Made by a program: the position numbers and the translations under genes. Below are positions 42,982 to 51,577 of a DNA stretch of 64,000 nucleotides, in pieces. Source of the DNA: Salarchaeum japonicum (GTDB lineage Archaea; Halobacteriota; Halobacteria; Halobacteriales; Halobacteriaceae); assembly GCF_020614395.1 (NCBI RefSeq), contig NZ_CP085324.1, positions 310,001 through 374,000 on the forward strand, written 5' to 3'. The notes under the pieces are model-generated. The model was given only the letters and a program-made list of their open reading frames with translations. It had not been told where the DNA came from and searched no databases. Position 1 is the stretch's first letter, and every line of letters begins with the position of its first letter.

Positions 42982-43995
42982 CTAGTCGGCGATGACGGCC
43001 GCGGCCGCGCCGCCGAGCACCATCGGGAACAGGTAGGTGGCGACGCGGTGGACGAGCGCGGCGGCGGCGACGACGCCCGCTGGGACGGGTGCGAGCGTGC
43101 TGACGACGAGCACGAGCAGGGCTTCGAGGCCGCCGAGGCCGCCGGGAATGGGGACGACGGCGGCGAGGTCGCCGACGGGGATGGCGACCAGCGCGACGAC
43201 GAACGGTATCGTGTACCCGAGCGCGTAGAGCGAACTCCAGAGGGAGGCGGCGAGCGCGAGCCAGCCGAGCGCGGAGAACCCGACTGCGAGCAGGAGGCCG
43301 CGGCGGTCGGCGGCGACGCGGTCGATGGCGACGAAGAACTCCGCGACCCGCGCCTCCACGGCGTCGGCGTCCGGCGCGCTGATTCGGGGGACGAGGCGCG
43401 CGATGAGGTGCGCGACGGGCGTGACGGCGCGGGCGACGCCGCGCTCGACGCGGTCGCGGTTCGTCCACGCGAGGTAGACGAGGACGGGGAGACCGACCGC
43501 GAGGACGGCGACCGCGGCGGCGACCAGGGTGAGTCGGTCGCCGAGCGTCGCGGTCGCGGCGAGGTAGCCGAACCCGGCGACGCCGAGCGTGAGCGACGGG
43601 ACGAAGTGGAGGGCGTCCACGCTCGAAATCGCCGCGAACCCCGTGCCGTACTCCACGTCGGTCTCCCGCGAGATGAGGTACGCGCTGAACGGCTCGCCGC
43701 CCGCCTGCCCGAACGGCGTGACGTTGTTCGCGAACGCCGTCGAGGCGTACACAGCGACCGCGCGCGGCACGCTCACGTCGCGGCCGAGCACGCGGAGGAC
43801 GGTGCGGAGACTGAGCGCCCACGCGACCAGCCAGCACGCCGCGGCCGCCGCGACGAGCAGGAGGCGACGCGGCCGCGCCCGGGCGAGCGCGTCAACGACC
43901 GTGCCGACGCCGACCACCCAGAGCAGGAGGGCGGTGACGAGCGCGCCCGCGAGGAAGCCGACGACCACCGACCGGGTTTCGACGGGTGTGTCCAC
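42982..43995 (-). CDS. Flippase-like membrane protein (UPF0104 / lysylphosphatidylglycerol synthase TM region)
   Basis: 337 residues with eight or more predicted helices. FANNVTPFGQAGGEPFSAYL matches the conserved motif of the UPF0104/AglD-like membrane domain, and VPIPGGLGGLEALLVLV near the C terminus matches the GGLGxxE signature. The family includes flippase-like domains of MprF and AglD; no synthase domain is attached here. It probably moves lipids or lipid-linked groups across the membrane. It is divergent from aIF2 gamma with a 100-base gap. Confidence 0.87.
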   Translation of the reverse strand: MDTPVETRSVVVGFLAGALVTALLLWVVGVGTVVDALARARPRRLLLVAAAAACWLVAWALSLRTVLRVLGRDVSVPRAVAVYASTAFANNVTPFGQAGGEPFSAYLISRETDVEYGTGFAAISSVDALHFVPSLTLGVAGFGYLAATATLGDRLTLVAAAVAVLAVGLPVLVYLAWTNRDRVERGVARAVTPVAHLIARLVPRISAPDADAVEARVAEFFVAIDRVAADRRGLLLAVGFSALGWLALAASLWSSLYALGYTIPFVVALVAIPVGDLAAVVPIPGGLGGLEALLVLVVSTLAPVPAGVVAAAALVHRVATYLFPMVLGGAAAAVIAD

Positions 43996-44054
43996 GCCCC
44001 CGACTGGGGACGGCGGCGGGATGTAGCTGACGGGCGTCGAACTGTAACAGTAGG

Positions 44055-44059
44055 TTTAT
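44055..44059 (+). promoter_or_regulatory. TATA box of the aIF2 gamma operon
   Basis: TTTAT in AGGTTTATCAGG, 37-41 bases before the ATG, which leaves a leader of about 10 bases. This appears to be the main promoter of the long operon that follows. Confidence 0.5.
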
Positions 44060-44095
44060 CAGGCGTTCGGGGCGAAAATCACGCAAGATTACTCA

Positions 44096-45334
44096 ATGGC
44101 CCAAAACAATCGACAACCGGAGGTGAACATCGGCCTCGTCGGACACGTCGACCACGGGAAGACGACGCTCGTGCGCGCGCTGTCCGGCGAATGGACCGAC
44201 CAGCACTCCGAGGAGATGAAGCGAGGCATCTCCATCCGTCTCGGGTACGCGGACGCGACGTTCCGCAAGTGCCCCGAGTGCGAGGAGCCCGAGGCGTTCA
44301 CCGTCGAGGAGACCTGTCCCGAACACGACGTCGAGACCGAGGTTCTCCGCACGGTCTCGTTCGTGGACGCGCCCGGACACGAGACGCTGATGGCGACGAT
44401 GCTCTCCGGCGCGGCGCTGATGGACGGCGCGGTGCTCGTCGTCTCCGCGAACGAACCCGTCCCGCAGCCGCAGACGGAAGAACACCTGATGGCGCTCGAC
44501 ATCATCGGCATCGAGAACGTCGTCATCGCGCAGAACAAGGTCGACCTCGTGGACGCCGAGCAGGCCCGCGAGAACTACGAGCAGATTCAGGAGTTCGTCG
44601 AGGGAACGGTCGCCGAGGACGCGCCCATCGTGCCCGTGAGCGCCGAACAGGGCATCAACACCGACCTCGTCATCGACGCCATCGAGGAGCGGATTCCGAC
44701 GCCCGACCGCGACCCGGACGCCGACCCCGAGATGTTCGTCGCGCGCTCCTTCGACATCAACCGGCCCGGCACCACCTGGGAGGGCCTCCAGGGCGGCGTC
44801 GTCGGCGGCAGCCTCGTCGAGGGCGAACTCGAAGCGGGCGACGAGTTCGAGATTCGGCCCGGCCGCGAAGTGGACGAGGGCGGCGAGACCGAGTGGCGTC
44901 CCATCACCACCGAAGTCCGGTCGATTCAGGCCGGCGGCGAGATGGTGGATTCCGCGACGCCCGGCGGCCTGCTCGGCGTCGGAACCGGTCTCGACCCCTC
45001 GCTGACGAAGGGTGACGCGCTCGCCGGCCAGGTCGCCGGCCACCCGGACGCCCTTCCGCCGGTCTGGAACGACTTCACGATGAGCGTCGAACTCCTCGAA
45101 CGCCTCGTCGGCGCGGAGGAGGGCGAGACGGTCGACCCCATCAACACGGGCGAACCGCTCATGCTCACCGTCGGCACCGCCACCACCGTCGGCGCTGTCA
45201 CGAGCGCCCGGGACGGCGAGTGCGAAGTCCAGCTCAAGCGCCCCGTCTGCGCGAAGGAGGGCTCGAAAATCGCCATCAACCGCCGCGTCGGCGCGCGCTG
45301 GCGGCTCATCGGCGTCGGGACGCTGGACGGATAA
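44096..45334 (+). CDS. eif2g: Translation initiation factor aIF2, gamma subunit
   Basis: 412 residues. It is the GTPase core of the archaeal initiation factor that brings initiator tRNA to the ribosome. The G motifs are [13 protein letters not shown] (14-26), DAPGHE and NKVD. Domains 2 and 3 follow as beta barrels. The zinc knuckle region shows [10 protein letters not shown] and then TCPEHD, so the fourth position is His where many homologues have Cys. It is the first gene of a tight cluster of information-processing genes; the PIN gene begins one base after its stop. Confidence 0.96.
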   Translation: MAQNNRQPEVNIGLVGHVDHGKTTLVRALSGEWTDQHSEEMKRGISIRLGYADATFRKCPECEEPEAFTVEETCPEHDVETEVLRTVSFVDAPGHETLMATMLSGAALMDGAVLVVSANEPVPQPQTEEHLMALDIIGIENVVIAQNKVDLVDAEQARENYEQIQEFVEGTVAEDAPIVPVSAEQGINTDLVIDAIEERIPTPDRDPDADPEMFVARSFDINRPGTTWEGLQGGVVGGSLVEGELEAGDEFEIRPGREVDEGGETEWRPITTEVRSIQAGGEMVDSATPGGLLGVGTGLDPSLTKGDALAGQVAGHPDALPPVWNDFTMSVELLERLVGAEEGETVDPINTGEPLMLTVGTATTVGAVTSARDGECEVQLKRPVCAKEGSKIAINRRVGARWRLIGVGTLDG

Positions 45335-45335
45335 C

Positions 45336-45716
45336 ATGACGCGAGTGGCCGTGGACGCGAACGCGCTGATGATGCCTGTCGAAGCCGGCGTTCGGCTGTT
45401 CGACGAACTCGACCGCCTCGTCGGCACGTACGACGCGGTCGTCCCCGAACCCGTGCTCGCCGAACTCGACTCCCTCTCGGAGTCGGGCGGCGAGGAGGGA
45501 CGGGCGGCCAGCGTGGGCGCGGACCTCGCGGCCCGTTGCGACACCGTCGAGACCGAGGAATCGTACGCGGACGACGCCATTCACGCGCTCGGCGAGTCGG
45601 GCGCGGTGGACGCGGTCGTCACGAACGACGCCCCCCTGAAGGAACGCCTGCTCGACGCGGGCGTGCCAGTAATTCATTTACGGGGCCGGAATCAACTCAC
45701 ACGCACTCAACCATAG
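45336..45716 (+). CDS. PIN-domain protein, Fcf1/Utp24-like
   Basis: 126 residues. Acidic PIN residues are seen in VAVDANALMMP (first Asp), VLAELDSL (Glu), ESYADDAIHAL (Asp pair) and VVTNDAPLK (last Asp), so a metal-dependent ribonuclease site seems intact. In archaea this gene regularly sits between aIF2 gamma and RNA polymerase Rpo7. It resembles Fcf1/Utp24, which cut pre-rRNA in eukaryotes, so rRNA processing is the best guess. It fits with no spare bases between its neighbours, arguing for coupled translation and against a mobile toxin. Confidence 0.85.
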   Translation: MTRVAVDANALMMPVEAGVRLFDELDRLVGTYDAVVPEPVLAELDSLSESGGEEGRAASVGADLAARCDTVETEESYADDAIHALGESGAVDAVVTNDAPLKERLLDAGVPVIHLRGRNQLTRTQP

Positions 45717-46277
45717 ATGTACAAGCGAGCACGCCTCACGGATACGATAGAAGTTCCCCCCGAACACCTGGCGGACGTCACGCCCGACCTGGTGAAACGA
45801 CTCCTGCAGGACAAACTCGAAGGTCGGATGGACGAAGACCTCGGGAGCATCGTCACCGTCACCGAAGTCCACGACATCGGCGACGGCGCGGTACTCCCGA
45901 ACCGGCCGGGCGTCTACTACGAGGCCGAGTTCGACGCGCTCGCGTTCGACCCCGAGATGCAGGAAGTCATCGACGGCGAGGTCGTCGAGGTCGTGAACTT
46001 CGGCGCGTTCGTCGGCATCGGGCCCGTGGACGGCCTGCTGCACGTCAGTCAGATTTCGGACGAGTACCTCGCGTACGACGAGGAGAACCAGCAGCTCGCC
46101 AGCCGCGAGTCGAACCAGGTGCTCGGCGTCGGTGACTCCGTGCGGGCGCGCATCGTCACGAAGAGCATCGACGAGCGCAACCCCCGCGAGTCCAAGATCG
46201 GACTCACGGCGAAGCAGCCCGGGCTCGGGAAGCACGGCTGGCTGCAGGAGAAGCGCGAGGAAGAGGAGGGCCGGTAG
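45717..46277 (+). CDS. rpo7: RNA polymerase subunit Rpo7 (E')
   Basis: 186 residues. Rpo7 with Rpo4 forms the stalk of archaeal RNA polymerase, which helps open promoters and binds nascent RNA. The N-terminal tip-associated RNP domain starts MYKRARLTDTIEV. The S1/OB domain carries VVNFGAFVGIGPVDGLLHVSQ (shown here in part as GAFVGIGPVDGLLHVSQ). The acidic tail EKREEEEGR is typical. The start is directly after the PIN stop and spt4 starts directly after its stop. Confidence 0.96.
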   Translation: MYKRARLTDTIEVPPEHLADVTPDLVKRLLQDKLEGRMDEDLGSIVTVTEVHDIGDGAVLPNRPGVYYEAEFDALAFDPEMQEVIDGEVVEVVNFGAFVGIGPVDGLLHVSQISDEYLAYDEENQQLASRESNQVLGVGDSVRARIVTKSIDERNPRESKIGLTAKQPGLGKHGWLQEKREEEEGR

Positions 46278-46475
46278 ATGGCGTCCAACAGGCTGGCGTG
46301 CCACGACTGCCACCGCATCGTCGACCCGGACGAGGAGACGTGTCCGTACTGCGGGTCGAACTCGCTCACGGAGGACTGGGCGGGCTACGTCGTCATCACG
46401 CACCCCGAGCAGTCCGAAATCGCGGAGAAGATGGAGGTCACGGAAGCGGGCGAGTACGCGCTCAAGGTCCGATAG
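46278..46475 (+). CDS. spt4: Transcription elongation factor Spt4 (RpoE'')
   Basis: 65 residues, normal for archaeal Spt4. Two CxxC pairs (CHDCHR and CPYCGS) bind zinc, followed by the short mixed fold that pairs with Spt5, TEDWAGYVVITHPEQSEIA. Spt4/5 clamps over the polymerase cleft to raise processivity. It is in the standard archaeal order rpo7-spt4, and the GTG of the next gene overlaps its stop by one base. Confidence 0.96.
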   Translation: MASNRLACHDCHRIVDPDEETCPYCGSNSLTEDWAGYVVITHPEQSEIAEKMEVTEAGEYALKVR

Positions 46476-47011
46476 TGCCCCGGACGGTCGCACGCCTCCC
46501 GAAGTCCGCGCGCGCGGAGTTCAAGGAGCCGCTCGGCCGCATCTACACGGACGCCCAGGAACTCCTGGCGGACGCCGGCAGCCCGATTATCGCCGTCGGC
46601 GACGTGGTGACGTACCACCTCGAACGAGCGGGCGCGACGCCGCACGTCTCCGTGGTGGACGGCCGCACCGAGCGCGAGGCCGTGGAGGAAGAGATCGTCG
46701 AGGGGTTCCCGGACGCGGACACGGACGTGCACGTCGCGTCCGACCCGGCGACGCTCTCCCACGAACTCGTAGAGGCGCTCGTGGACGCCATCGGCCGCGC
46801 GGAGACGACGCTTCTCGTCGTGGACGGCGAGGAAGACCTCGCGTCCCTGCCGGCAGTCGTCGCCGCGCCCGTCGGCGCGTCCGTCGTGTACGGCCAGCCC
46901 GGCGAGGGGATGGTGCTCGTGAACGTGGACAGCGAACTCAAGGAGCGAGTGCGCGACCTCCTCGGACTCCTCGAAACCGAGGACGCGTTCTGGCGGCTCT
47001 TGGACTCGTAG
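46475..47011 (+). CDS. GTP-dependent dephospho-CoA kinase (DUF359 family)
   Basis: 178 residues from a GTG that shares one base with the spt4 stop. The DUF359 pattern is seen in LPKSARAEFKEPLGRIYTD, IIAVGDVVTYHL, VVDGRTER and VYGQPGEGMVLV. Members phosphorylate dephospho-CoA with GTP as the last step of archaeal coenzyme A synthesis. The gene commonly follows spt4 in archaea, as here. An alternative ATG start is not available in a suitable position. Confidence 0.9.
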   Translation: MPRTVARLPKSARAEFKEPLGRIYTDAQELLADAGSPIIAVGDVVTYHLERAGATPHVSVVDGRTEREAVEEEIVEGFPDADTDVHVASDPATLSHELVEALVDAIGRAETTLLVVDGEEDLASLPAVVAAPVGASVVYGQPGEGMVLVNVDSELKERVRDLLGLLETEDAFWRLLDS

Positions 47012-47063
47012 GGGGCTTCGAAATCCTTTTGAGCGAACCGAGACAAGTGAGGGACAACTGACC

Positions 47064-47390
47064 ATGGAAATCGACATTCTGGAGCAGGACGACAACCCCC
47101 TGCTCCACCGGACCGAGGTCTCGTTCGAAATCACTCACGAGGACGCGTCCCCCTCCCGTCTCTCCGTTCGCGACAGCCTCGCGGCCCAGCTCGACAAGAA
47201 CTCGGACGAGGTCGTCGTGCACAGCCTCGACACGAAGTTCGGGATGCGCAAGACCGTCGGGTACGCAAAGGTGTACGACTCCGCGGACTCCGCCGTGGAC
47301 GTGGAGCAGGAGTACATGCTCGACCGGAACAAGATCTCCGCCGAGTCCGAGGAGGGCGCGGACGCCGCGGAAGCGGAGGGTGAGGAGTAA
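47064..47390 (+). CDS. rps24e: 30S ribosomal protein S24e
   Basis: 108 residues. The core [20 protein letters not shown] and [20 protein letters not shown] is the S24e fold. The last 15 residues are an acidic tail ([13 protein letters not shown]) typical of halophiles. The 52-base gap before it contains a T-rich stretch and could hold an internal promoter. The stop shares one base with the ATG of rps27ae. Confidence 0.96.
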   Translation: MEIDILEQDDNPLLHRTEVSFEITHEDASPSRLSVRDSLAAQLDKNSDEVVVHSLDTKFGMRKTVGYAKVYDSADSAVDVEQEYMLDRNKISAESEEGADAAEAEGEE

Positions 47391-47521
47391 TGGCGCGAAA
47401 CGAGTACTACGAGGACGGCGAGGCGACGAAAGAGCAGTGCCCCCGGTGTGGGGACACGTTCCTCGCGGCCCACGGTGACCGCCAGCATTGCGGGAAGTGC
47501 GGTTACACCGAGTGGAACTGA
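47390..47521 (+). CDS. rps27ae: 30S ribosomal protein S27ae
   Basis: 43 residues, beginning [16 protein letters not shown]. The zinc ribbon cysteines are CPRCGDTF and CGKCGY, with the usual spacing for S27ae and no ubiquitin fusion. It overlaps the rps24e stop by one base and precedes the Kae1-Bud32 gene by 15 bases. This is the common archaeal order S24e-S27ae-Kae1. Confidence 0.95.
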   Translation: MARNEYYEDGEATKEQCPRCGDTFLAAHGDRQHCGKCGYTEWN

Positions 47522-47536
47522 GGTAACTCGTTTTCG

Positions 47537-49180
47537 ATGCGCGTTCTCGGCGTCGAGGGTACCGCGTGGTGTGCGAGTGCGGCCGTGTACGAGACCACCG
47601 ACCTGCGGGACTCCGACGCCGGCAGCGTGACGATTCACTCGGACGCCTATCAGCCGGTGGAGGGCGGTATCCATCCGCGGGAGGCGGCCGAGCACATGCG
47701 GGACGCGATTCCCGGCGTGGTCGCGGACGCGCTCGACGCCGCGAGCGGCCCCATCGACGCGGTGGCGTTCTCGCGCGGCCCGGGACTGGGGCCGTGTCTC
47801 CGCATCGTCGCGACGGCCGCGCGGTCGCTCGCGCAGGCGCTCGACGTTCCCCTGGTGGGCGTGAACCACATGGTCGCCCACCTGGAGGTCGGCCGGCACT
47901 ACGCGGGCTTCGACGCGCCCGTCTGCCTGAACGCGTCCGGCGCGAACGCCCACGTTCTCGGCTACCACAACGGCCGGTACCGCGTGCTCGGGGAGACGAT
48001 GGACACGGGCGTCGGGAACGCCCTCGATAAGTTCACGCGCCACCTCGACTGGAGCCACCCGGGCGGTCCGAAGGTCGAAGAGCACGCGAAACAGGGCGAG
48101 TACGTCGACCTCCCCTACGTCGTGAAGGGCATGGACTTCTCCTTCTCCGGAATCATGTCCGCGGCGAAGGACGAGGTGGACGCCGGCACGCCCGTCGAGG
48201 ACGTCTGTCGCGGCCTGGAGGAGACGGTGTTCGGGATGCTCACCGAGGTCGCGGAGCGCGCGCTCGGCCTCACCGGGCGCGACGAACTCGTGCTCGGCGG
48301 CGGGGTCGGGCAGAACGCCCGCCTCCGGGACATGCTCGCATCGATGTGCGAGCAACGCGGCGCGCGGTTCTACGCGCCCGACCCCCGGTTCCTCCGGGAC
48401 AACGCGGGCATGATAGCGGTGCTCGGCGCGAAGATGTACGACGCCGGCGACACCCTGCCCGTCGCGGAGTCCGCGGTGGACTCGAACTACCGGCCGGACG
48501 AGGTGCCCGTGACGTGGCGCGACCGCGAGACGAGCGTCCTCCAGCCCGCCGGCGCGGCGGACGTGCAGGGCGCGGAAGCCGTCGTCTCCCTCGGCGAGAC
48601 GGTGACGAAACACCGCCGGCCGAAGGCGTACCGGCACGCCGCGCTCGACTCGCGGCTCCGCCGCGACCGCACCGTCCTCGAAGCCCGACTCACCAGCGAG
48701 GCGCGACGCGTCGGCGTCCCAACGCCCGTCGTATTCGACGTGGACGTCCCCGAGAGCACCATCGAGTTCGAACACGTCGGGTACGCCGACCTCCGGGACG
48801 CCCTCACCGAACCCGCGGTCCGCGAGACCGCGCGCCACCTCGCCGCGATTCACGACGCCGGGTTCGTCCACGGCGACCCGACCACGCGGAACGCGCGCGT
48901 CGCGACCCCCGGCGAAACGACCGACCGGTCGGGCCGCGAGAGCGGGACGGACGACACCCGGGTCTACCTCATCGACTTCGGCCTCGGATACTACACGGAC
49001 GACGTCGAGGACTACGCGATGGACCTCCACGTCTTCCAGCAGAGCCTCGCCGGCACCGCCGACGACCCCGACCCGCTCCTCGACGCCGCCGCGGACGCCT
49101 ACCGCGACCACGGCGACCCGGTCGTCCTCGACCAACTGGACGAGATTCTCGGCCGCGGCCGCTATCGCTCCCCAAACTGA
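47537..49180 (+). CDS. Kae1-Bud32 fusion of the KEOPS complex
   Basis: 547 residues in two domains. Kae1 (about 1-325) makes threonylcarbamoyl-adenosine at position 37 of ANN-decoding tRNAs. It shows GVNHMVAHLEVGRHY with the metal His pair, GPGLGPCLR and GGGVGQNARL. Bud32 (about 335-547) is a small atypical kinase/ATPase with KHRRPKAYRH (Lys), FVHGDPTTRNA (catalytic loop) and LIDFGLG (DFG-type). The fusion is known from many euryarchaea. The linker region around EVPVTWRDRETSVLQPAGA joins the two. Other KEOPS genes are not adjacent. Confidence 0.96.
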   Translation: MRVLGVEGTAWCASAAVYETTDLRDSDAGSVTIHSDAYQPVEGGIHPREAAEHMRDAIPGVVADALDAASGPIDAVAFSRGPGLGPCLRIVATAARSLAQALDVPLVGVNHMVAHLEVGRHYAGFDAPVCLNASGANAHVLGYHNGRYRVLGETMDTGVGNALDKFTRHLDWSHPGGPKVEEHAKQGEYVDLPYVVKGMDFSFSGIMSAAKDEVDAGTPVEDVCRGLEETVFGMLTEVAERALGLTGRDELVLGGGVGQNARLRDMLASMCEQRGARFYAPDPRFLRDNAGMIAVLGAKMYDAGDTLPVAESAVDSNYRPDEVPVTWRDRETSVLQPAGAADVQGAEAVVSLGETVTKHRRPKAYRHAALDSRLRRDRTVLEARLTSEARRVGVPTPVVFDVDVPESTIEFEHVGYADLRDALTEPAVRETARHLAAIHDAGFVHGDPTTRNARVATPGETTDRSGRESGTDDTRVYLIDFGLGYYTDDVEDYAMDLHVFQQSLAGTADDPDPLLDAAADAYRDHGDPVVLDQLDEILGRGRYRSPN

Positions 49181-49208
49181 TTTAGTCCGCCTCGCCCTAC
49201 TTCCGGGT

Positions 49209-49481
49209 ATGTCCGAGAAGCCGTCCTCCGGCGAACTGTTCGGCGTGCCGTACAACTTCGACCGTCCGAGCCTCTCCAACCTCCTGTCCGCGTACTGGCA
49301 GCCCGGCGAGGGGATGCTCGTGGAGAAGCCGTTCGGCGTCGGGTACACGCTGAACCTCGCGAACTGGCGGTCGTGGGTCGTGCTCGCCGTCGCCGGCGTC
49401 CTCCTCTACCAGCAGCAGTCGGGCGACGACAGCGAGGACGGCGTCGTGGACGAAGCGGTCGAAGTCGTCGTGGACGAGTAA
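49209..49481 (+). CDS. Small haloarchaeal membrane-anchored protein (DUF5808-like)
   Basis: 90 residues. FGVPYNFDRPSLSNLLSAYW and FGVGYTLNLANWRSWVVL form a small conserved domain that I associate with DUF5808 (from memory). One predicted helix (about 54-67) is followed by a very acidic tail. It lies 28 bases after the KEOPS fusion and 37 bases before the nucleotide diphosphatase, so it is probably part of the same operon. The role is unknown. Confidence 0.75.
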   Translation: MSEKPSSGELFGVPYNFDRPSLSNLLSAYWQPGEGMLVEKPFGVGYTLNLANWRSWVVLAVAGVLLYQQQSGDDSEDGVVDEAVEVVVDE

Positions 49482-49518
49482 CCGACGGCGTTTTTCAGCC
49501 CGGCCGTTCAGAGAGCGT

Positions 49519-50061
49519 ATGAAGTTCGTCACGACAAACCAGGGGAAGGTGCGCGAGGCCCGCGAGTACCTCTCCGACCTCACCACGGTCGAACAGTTCG
49601 ATTACGACTACACGGAGATTCAGAGCGACAGCCTCGCGGACATCGCGGCCGCGGGCGCGGAGGAGGCCTACGAGGCGGCGGGCGGCGACGACCCCGTCAT
49701 CGTGGACGACGCCGGCCTCTTCGTGGAGGAACTCGACGGTTTTCCCGGTCCCTACTCGGCGTACGTCGAGGACACGCTCGGCATCGACCGCGTCTGGGAA
49801 CTTGCGGAATCGCTCGCCGACCGGCGTGCCGCGTTCCGCTGCACGGTCGCGTACGCCGACGGCGATGTCGTGGAAACGTTCGACGGCGCTGTCTCGGGGA
49901 CGCTCGTCACCCCGCGCGGGTCGGGCGGATTCGGATACGACCCGATATTCGAACACGACGGCGAGACGTTCGCGGAGATGAGTACGGAGAAGAAGAACGC
50001 GCTCAGCCACCGCGGCCGCGCGCTCGCGAAGCTCGCGGACTGGCTCGCCGAGAATTCATAA
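49519..50061 (+). CDS. rdgB: XTP/dITP diphosphatase (RdgB/HAM1 family)
   Basis: 180 residues. It removes the non-canonical nucleotides ITP, dITP and XTP from the pool. Seen: N-terminal KFVTTNQGKVREA (the TxNxxK signature), IVDDAGLFVEELDGFPG with the catalytic Asp, SGFGYDPIF-type block GSGGFGYDPIFEHDG and KNALSHRGRALAKL. All functional blocks are present. It is the last gene of the information operon before a convergent gene. Confidence 0.95.
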   Translation: MKFVTTNQGKVREAREYLSDLTTVEQFDYDYTEIQSDSLADIAAAGAEEAYEAAGGDDPVIVDDAGLFVEELDGFPGPYSAYVEDTLGIDRVWELAESLADRRAAFRCTVAYADGDVVETFDGAVSGTLVTPRGSGGFGYDPIFEHDGETFAEMSTEKKNALSHRGRALAKLADWLAENS

Positions 50062-50121
50062 GTGAAGCCGCGGCCAGACCGGGTGTGCTGTAGCGCTCGC
50101 GGGCGGGGAGACAGCGAAATC

Positions 50122-50157
50122 CGGCGGCACGCTCCCCGTCCATCGGTCGTGCCGCCG
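50122..50157. terminator. Inverted repeat between convergent transcription units
   Basis: CGGCGGCACG (50122-50131) pairs perfectly with CGTGCCGCCG (50148-50157) with 16 bases between. It lies in the 104-base gap between rdgB and the convergent PIN-like gene, so a two-way terminator or insulator is plausible; there is no T-run. Confidence 0.5.
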
Positions 50158-50165
50158 TGTTAGCC

Positions 50166-50639
50166 CTATGCCCGCGGGTCGCGGTCGGGGCCGGGGTACT
50201 CGCCGTCCGCGACGACGGGGTACAGTCGCTCGGGGTCGAACAGGCGCGCGAACGCGTCCGGGGACTTCACGCTCGTCGTCACGTACTGCTTCAGCGACGC
50301 GTTCGCCTCGACGGACTGGAGGCTGTCGTCGAACGTGACGAGGTGCGCGGCGTTCCCGTGGTACGCACACGCCAGTCCGGGATGGTCGCCCTCGGGGTGT
50401 TCGACGAACTCCCCGAGTTCGCTGATGCGGTCGCGCCACGCGTCCGCGAGGTCGGCGTCCGCGAGTTCCGCGATGACCGCGTGGGCGTCGTCCAGCAGCG
50501 GGTCGCTCACGACGAGCGTCGTCCACGAGTGCGCGCGCACGTGGTCGAGCGCGTCGCGCGCCGCGCCGCCGCAGAGCAGGTCGGCGGCGAGCACGTCCGC
50601 GTCCGCGACGACGGTCGCGGGGTTCGGTTCGTCACTCAT
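50166..50639 (-). CDS. PIN-like domain protein
   Basis: 157 residues. VVADADVLAADLL has the first PIN Asp pair, LLDDAHAVIAEL a second acidic site, and LVTFDDSLQSVEAN the late Asp, as in PIN-like nucleases. It lacks a clear VapC-type spacing, so it may be a haloarchaeal PIN-like subgroup. It overlaps the end of a 30-residue frame immediately upstream, which itself overlaps the lipoprotein gene, making a coupled three-gene set. A nuclease with a small antitoxin-like partner is possible but unproven. Confidence 0.7.
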   Translation of the reverse strand: MSDEPNPATVVADADVLAADLLCGGAARDALDHVRAHSWTTLVVSDPLLDDAHAVIAELADADLADAWRDRISELGEFVEHPEGDHPGLACAYHGNAAHLVTFDDSLQSVEANASLKQYVTTSVKSPDAFARLFDPERLYPVVADGEYPGPDRDPRA

Positions 50640-50724
50640 CTCGGTGGGCGTCGAGCGCCGCCCGCACCTCCGGCTCCGTGACCGCGTACTCGTCGGCCGC
50701 GTCGAACAGCTCCTGCCACGTCAT
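50632..50724 (-). CDS. 30-residue coupled small gene
   Basis: The frame MTWQELFDAADEYAVTEPEV, then RAALDAHRDE, starts within the lipoprotein stop (ATGA overlap) and ends 8 bases inside the PIN-like gene. The peptide is helical and acidic. Overlap at both ends suggests it is translated and may act as the antitoxin or chaperone of the PIN-like protein. It is too short for any family assignment. Confidence 0.5.
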   Translation of the reverse strand: MTWQELFDAADEYAVTEPEVRAALDAHRDE

Positions 50725-51494
50725 TCCGTCTGGCGCATGAACGCGTGGATTTCCTCGCGGTACGTCTCGGGTTCGAGGCCGAGGTCGACGTCTACGGACA
50801 CCGTGATGGCGTCGGAGATGTCCTGGGTCGCGGAGCGAGCGAAGTTCTCGCCGACCCACGCGCCGCCGGCGACGAGCGCGTAGTCGCCGTGGTGCCAGAC
50901 CGCGAGGTCGCCGCGCACGGCGAGCGCGTCCCCGTCGATAGTGACGGTGGTGCCGTCCTCGACGGGGAACTCGAACGTCGGCACGTCGTAGGTCGCCTCG
51001 TACTCGGTGAGGCTCGCGGACTCGCCGGTCGCCACGTCGAACGAACCGGTGCCGATGCGCTGGATGTCCGACAGGCCGGCGTCGGCGAGGCGGTCGCGGA
51101 ACTGGTCGCGCGCGCTCGCCTCGACTTCGTTCAGCACTTCCTCGCGGCCGATGCCGGCGGGGAGGTTGCCCACGTCGGGGCTGAAGTCGATGCGGGTCGC
51201 GGAGAACAGCGCGAGCTGGCTCGTCACGCGTCCGAGAGTCGCGTCCTCGATTCGCTGGGTGAGCGCGGTGTCCGTGTGCGTGGTCGTGTAGCCCTTCGCG
51301 GTGAACGTGACGGGGCCGTACGACTGCTCGATGAGCGTGCGTTCGCTCGAATCGGTCTGCTCCCAGCCGGCGCTCTGCATCTCCTCGGTCGGGAGGTCGG
51401 GCGGCGAGACGGACGCTTGGGCGAGCGTCGAGCAGCCCGCGAGTCCGGCTAGCCCGAGTCCGGCAGTCGTTCCGAGTAGCGTTCGACGGTTCAT
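50721..51494 (-). CDS. Tat-exported lipoprotein (DUF6517-like)
   Basis: 257 residues. The N terminus MNRRTLLGTTAGLGLAGLAG has a twin-arginine motif and is followed by the lipobox LAGC (Cys at 21), so the protein is exported folded and lipid-anchored outside the cell. The rest alternates strands and polar segments and ends YREEIHAFMRQTE. The ATG at 51494 is chosen because it begins the signal peptide; the frame is open 17 codons further. I associate the family with DUF6517 from memory. Its stop overlaps the 30-aa gene. Confidence 0.78.
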   Translation of the reverse strand: MNRRTLLGTTAGLGLAGLAGCSTLAQASVSPPDLPTEEMQSAGWEQTDSSERTLIEQSYGPVTFTAKGYTTTHTDTALTQRIEDATLGRVTSQLALFSATRIDFSPDVGNLPAGIGREEVLNEVEASARDQFRDRLADAGLSDIQRIGTGSFDVATGESASLTEYEATYDVPTFEFPVEDGTTVTIDGDALAVRGDLAVWHHGDYALVAGGAWVGENFARSATQDISDAITVSVDVDLGLEPETYREEIHAFMRQTE

Positions 51495-51577
51495 ACCGGG
51501 TGTAGGACGCCCATACCCTAAGTCTGTTCGACGCCGCGTCCGCAACGGTCAAGCGGCCGCCGTTCCTGGGTCGAGGC

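Noticed and set aside
45336-45716. PIN gene considered as a VapC toxin
   Set aside because: It has no antitoxin partner and sits without gaps between aIF2 gamma and rpo7, a fixed archaeal order that points to RNA processing.
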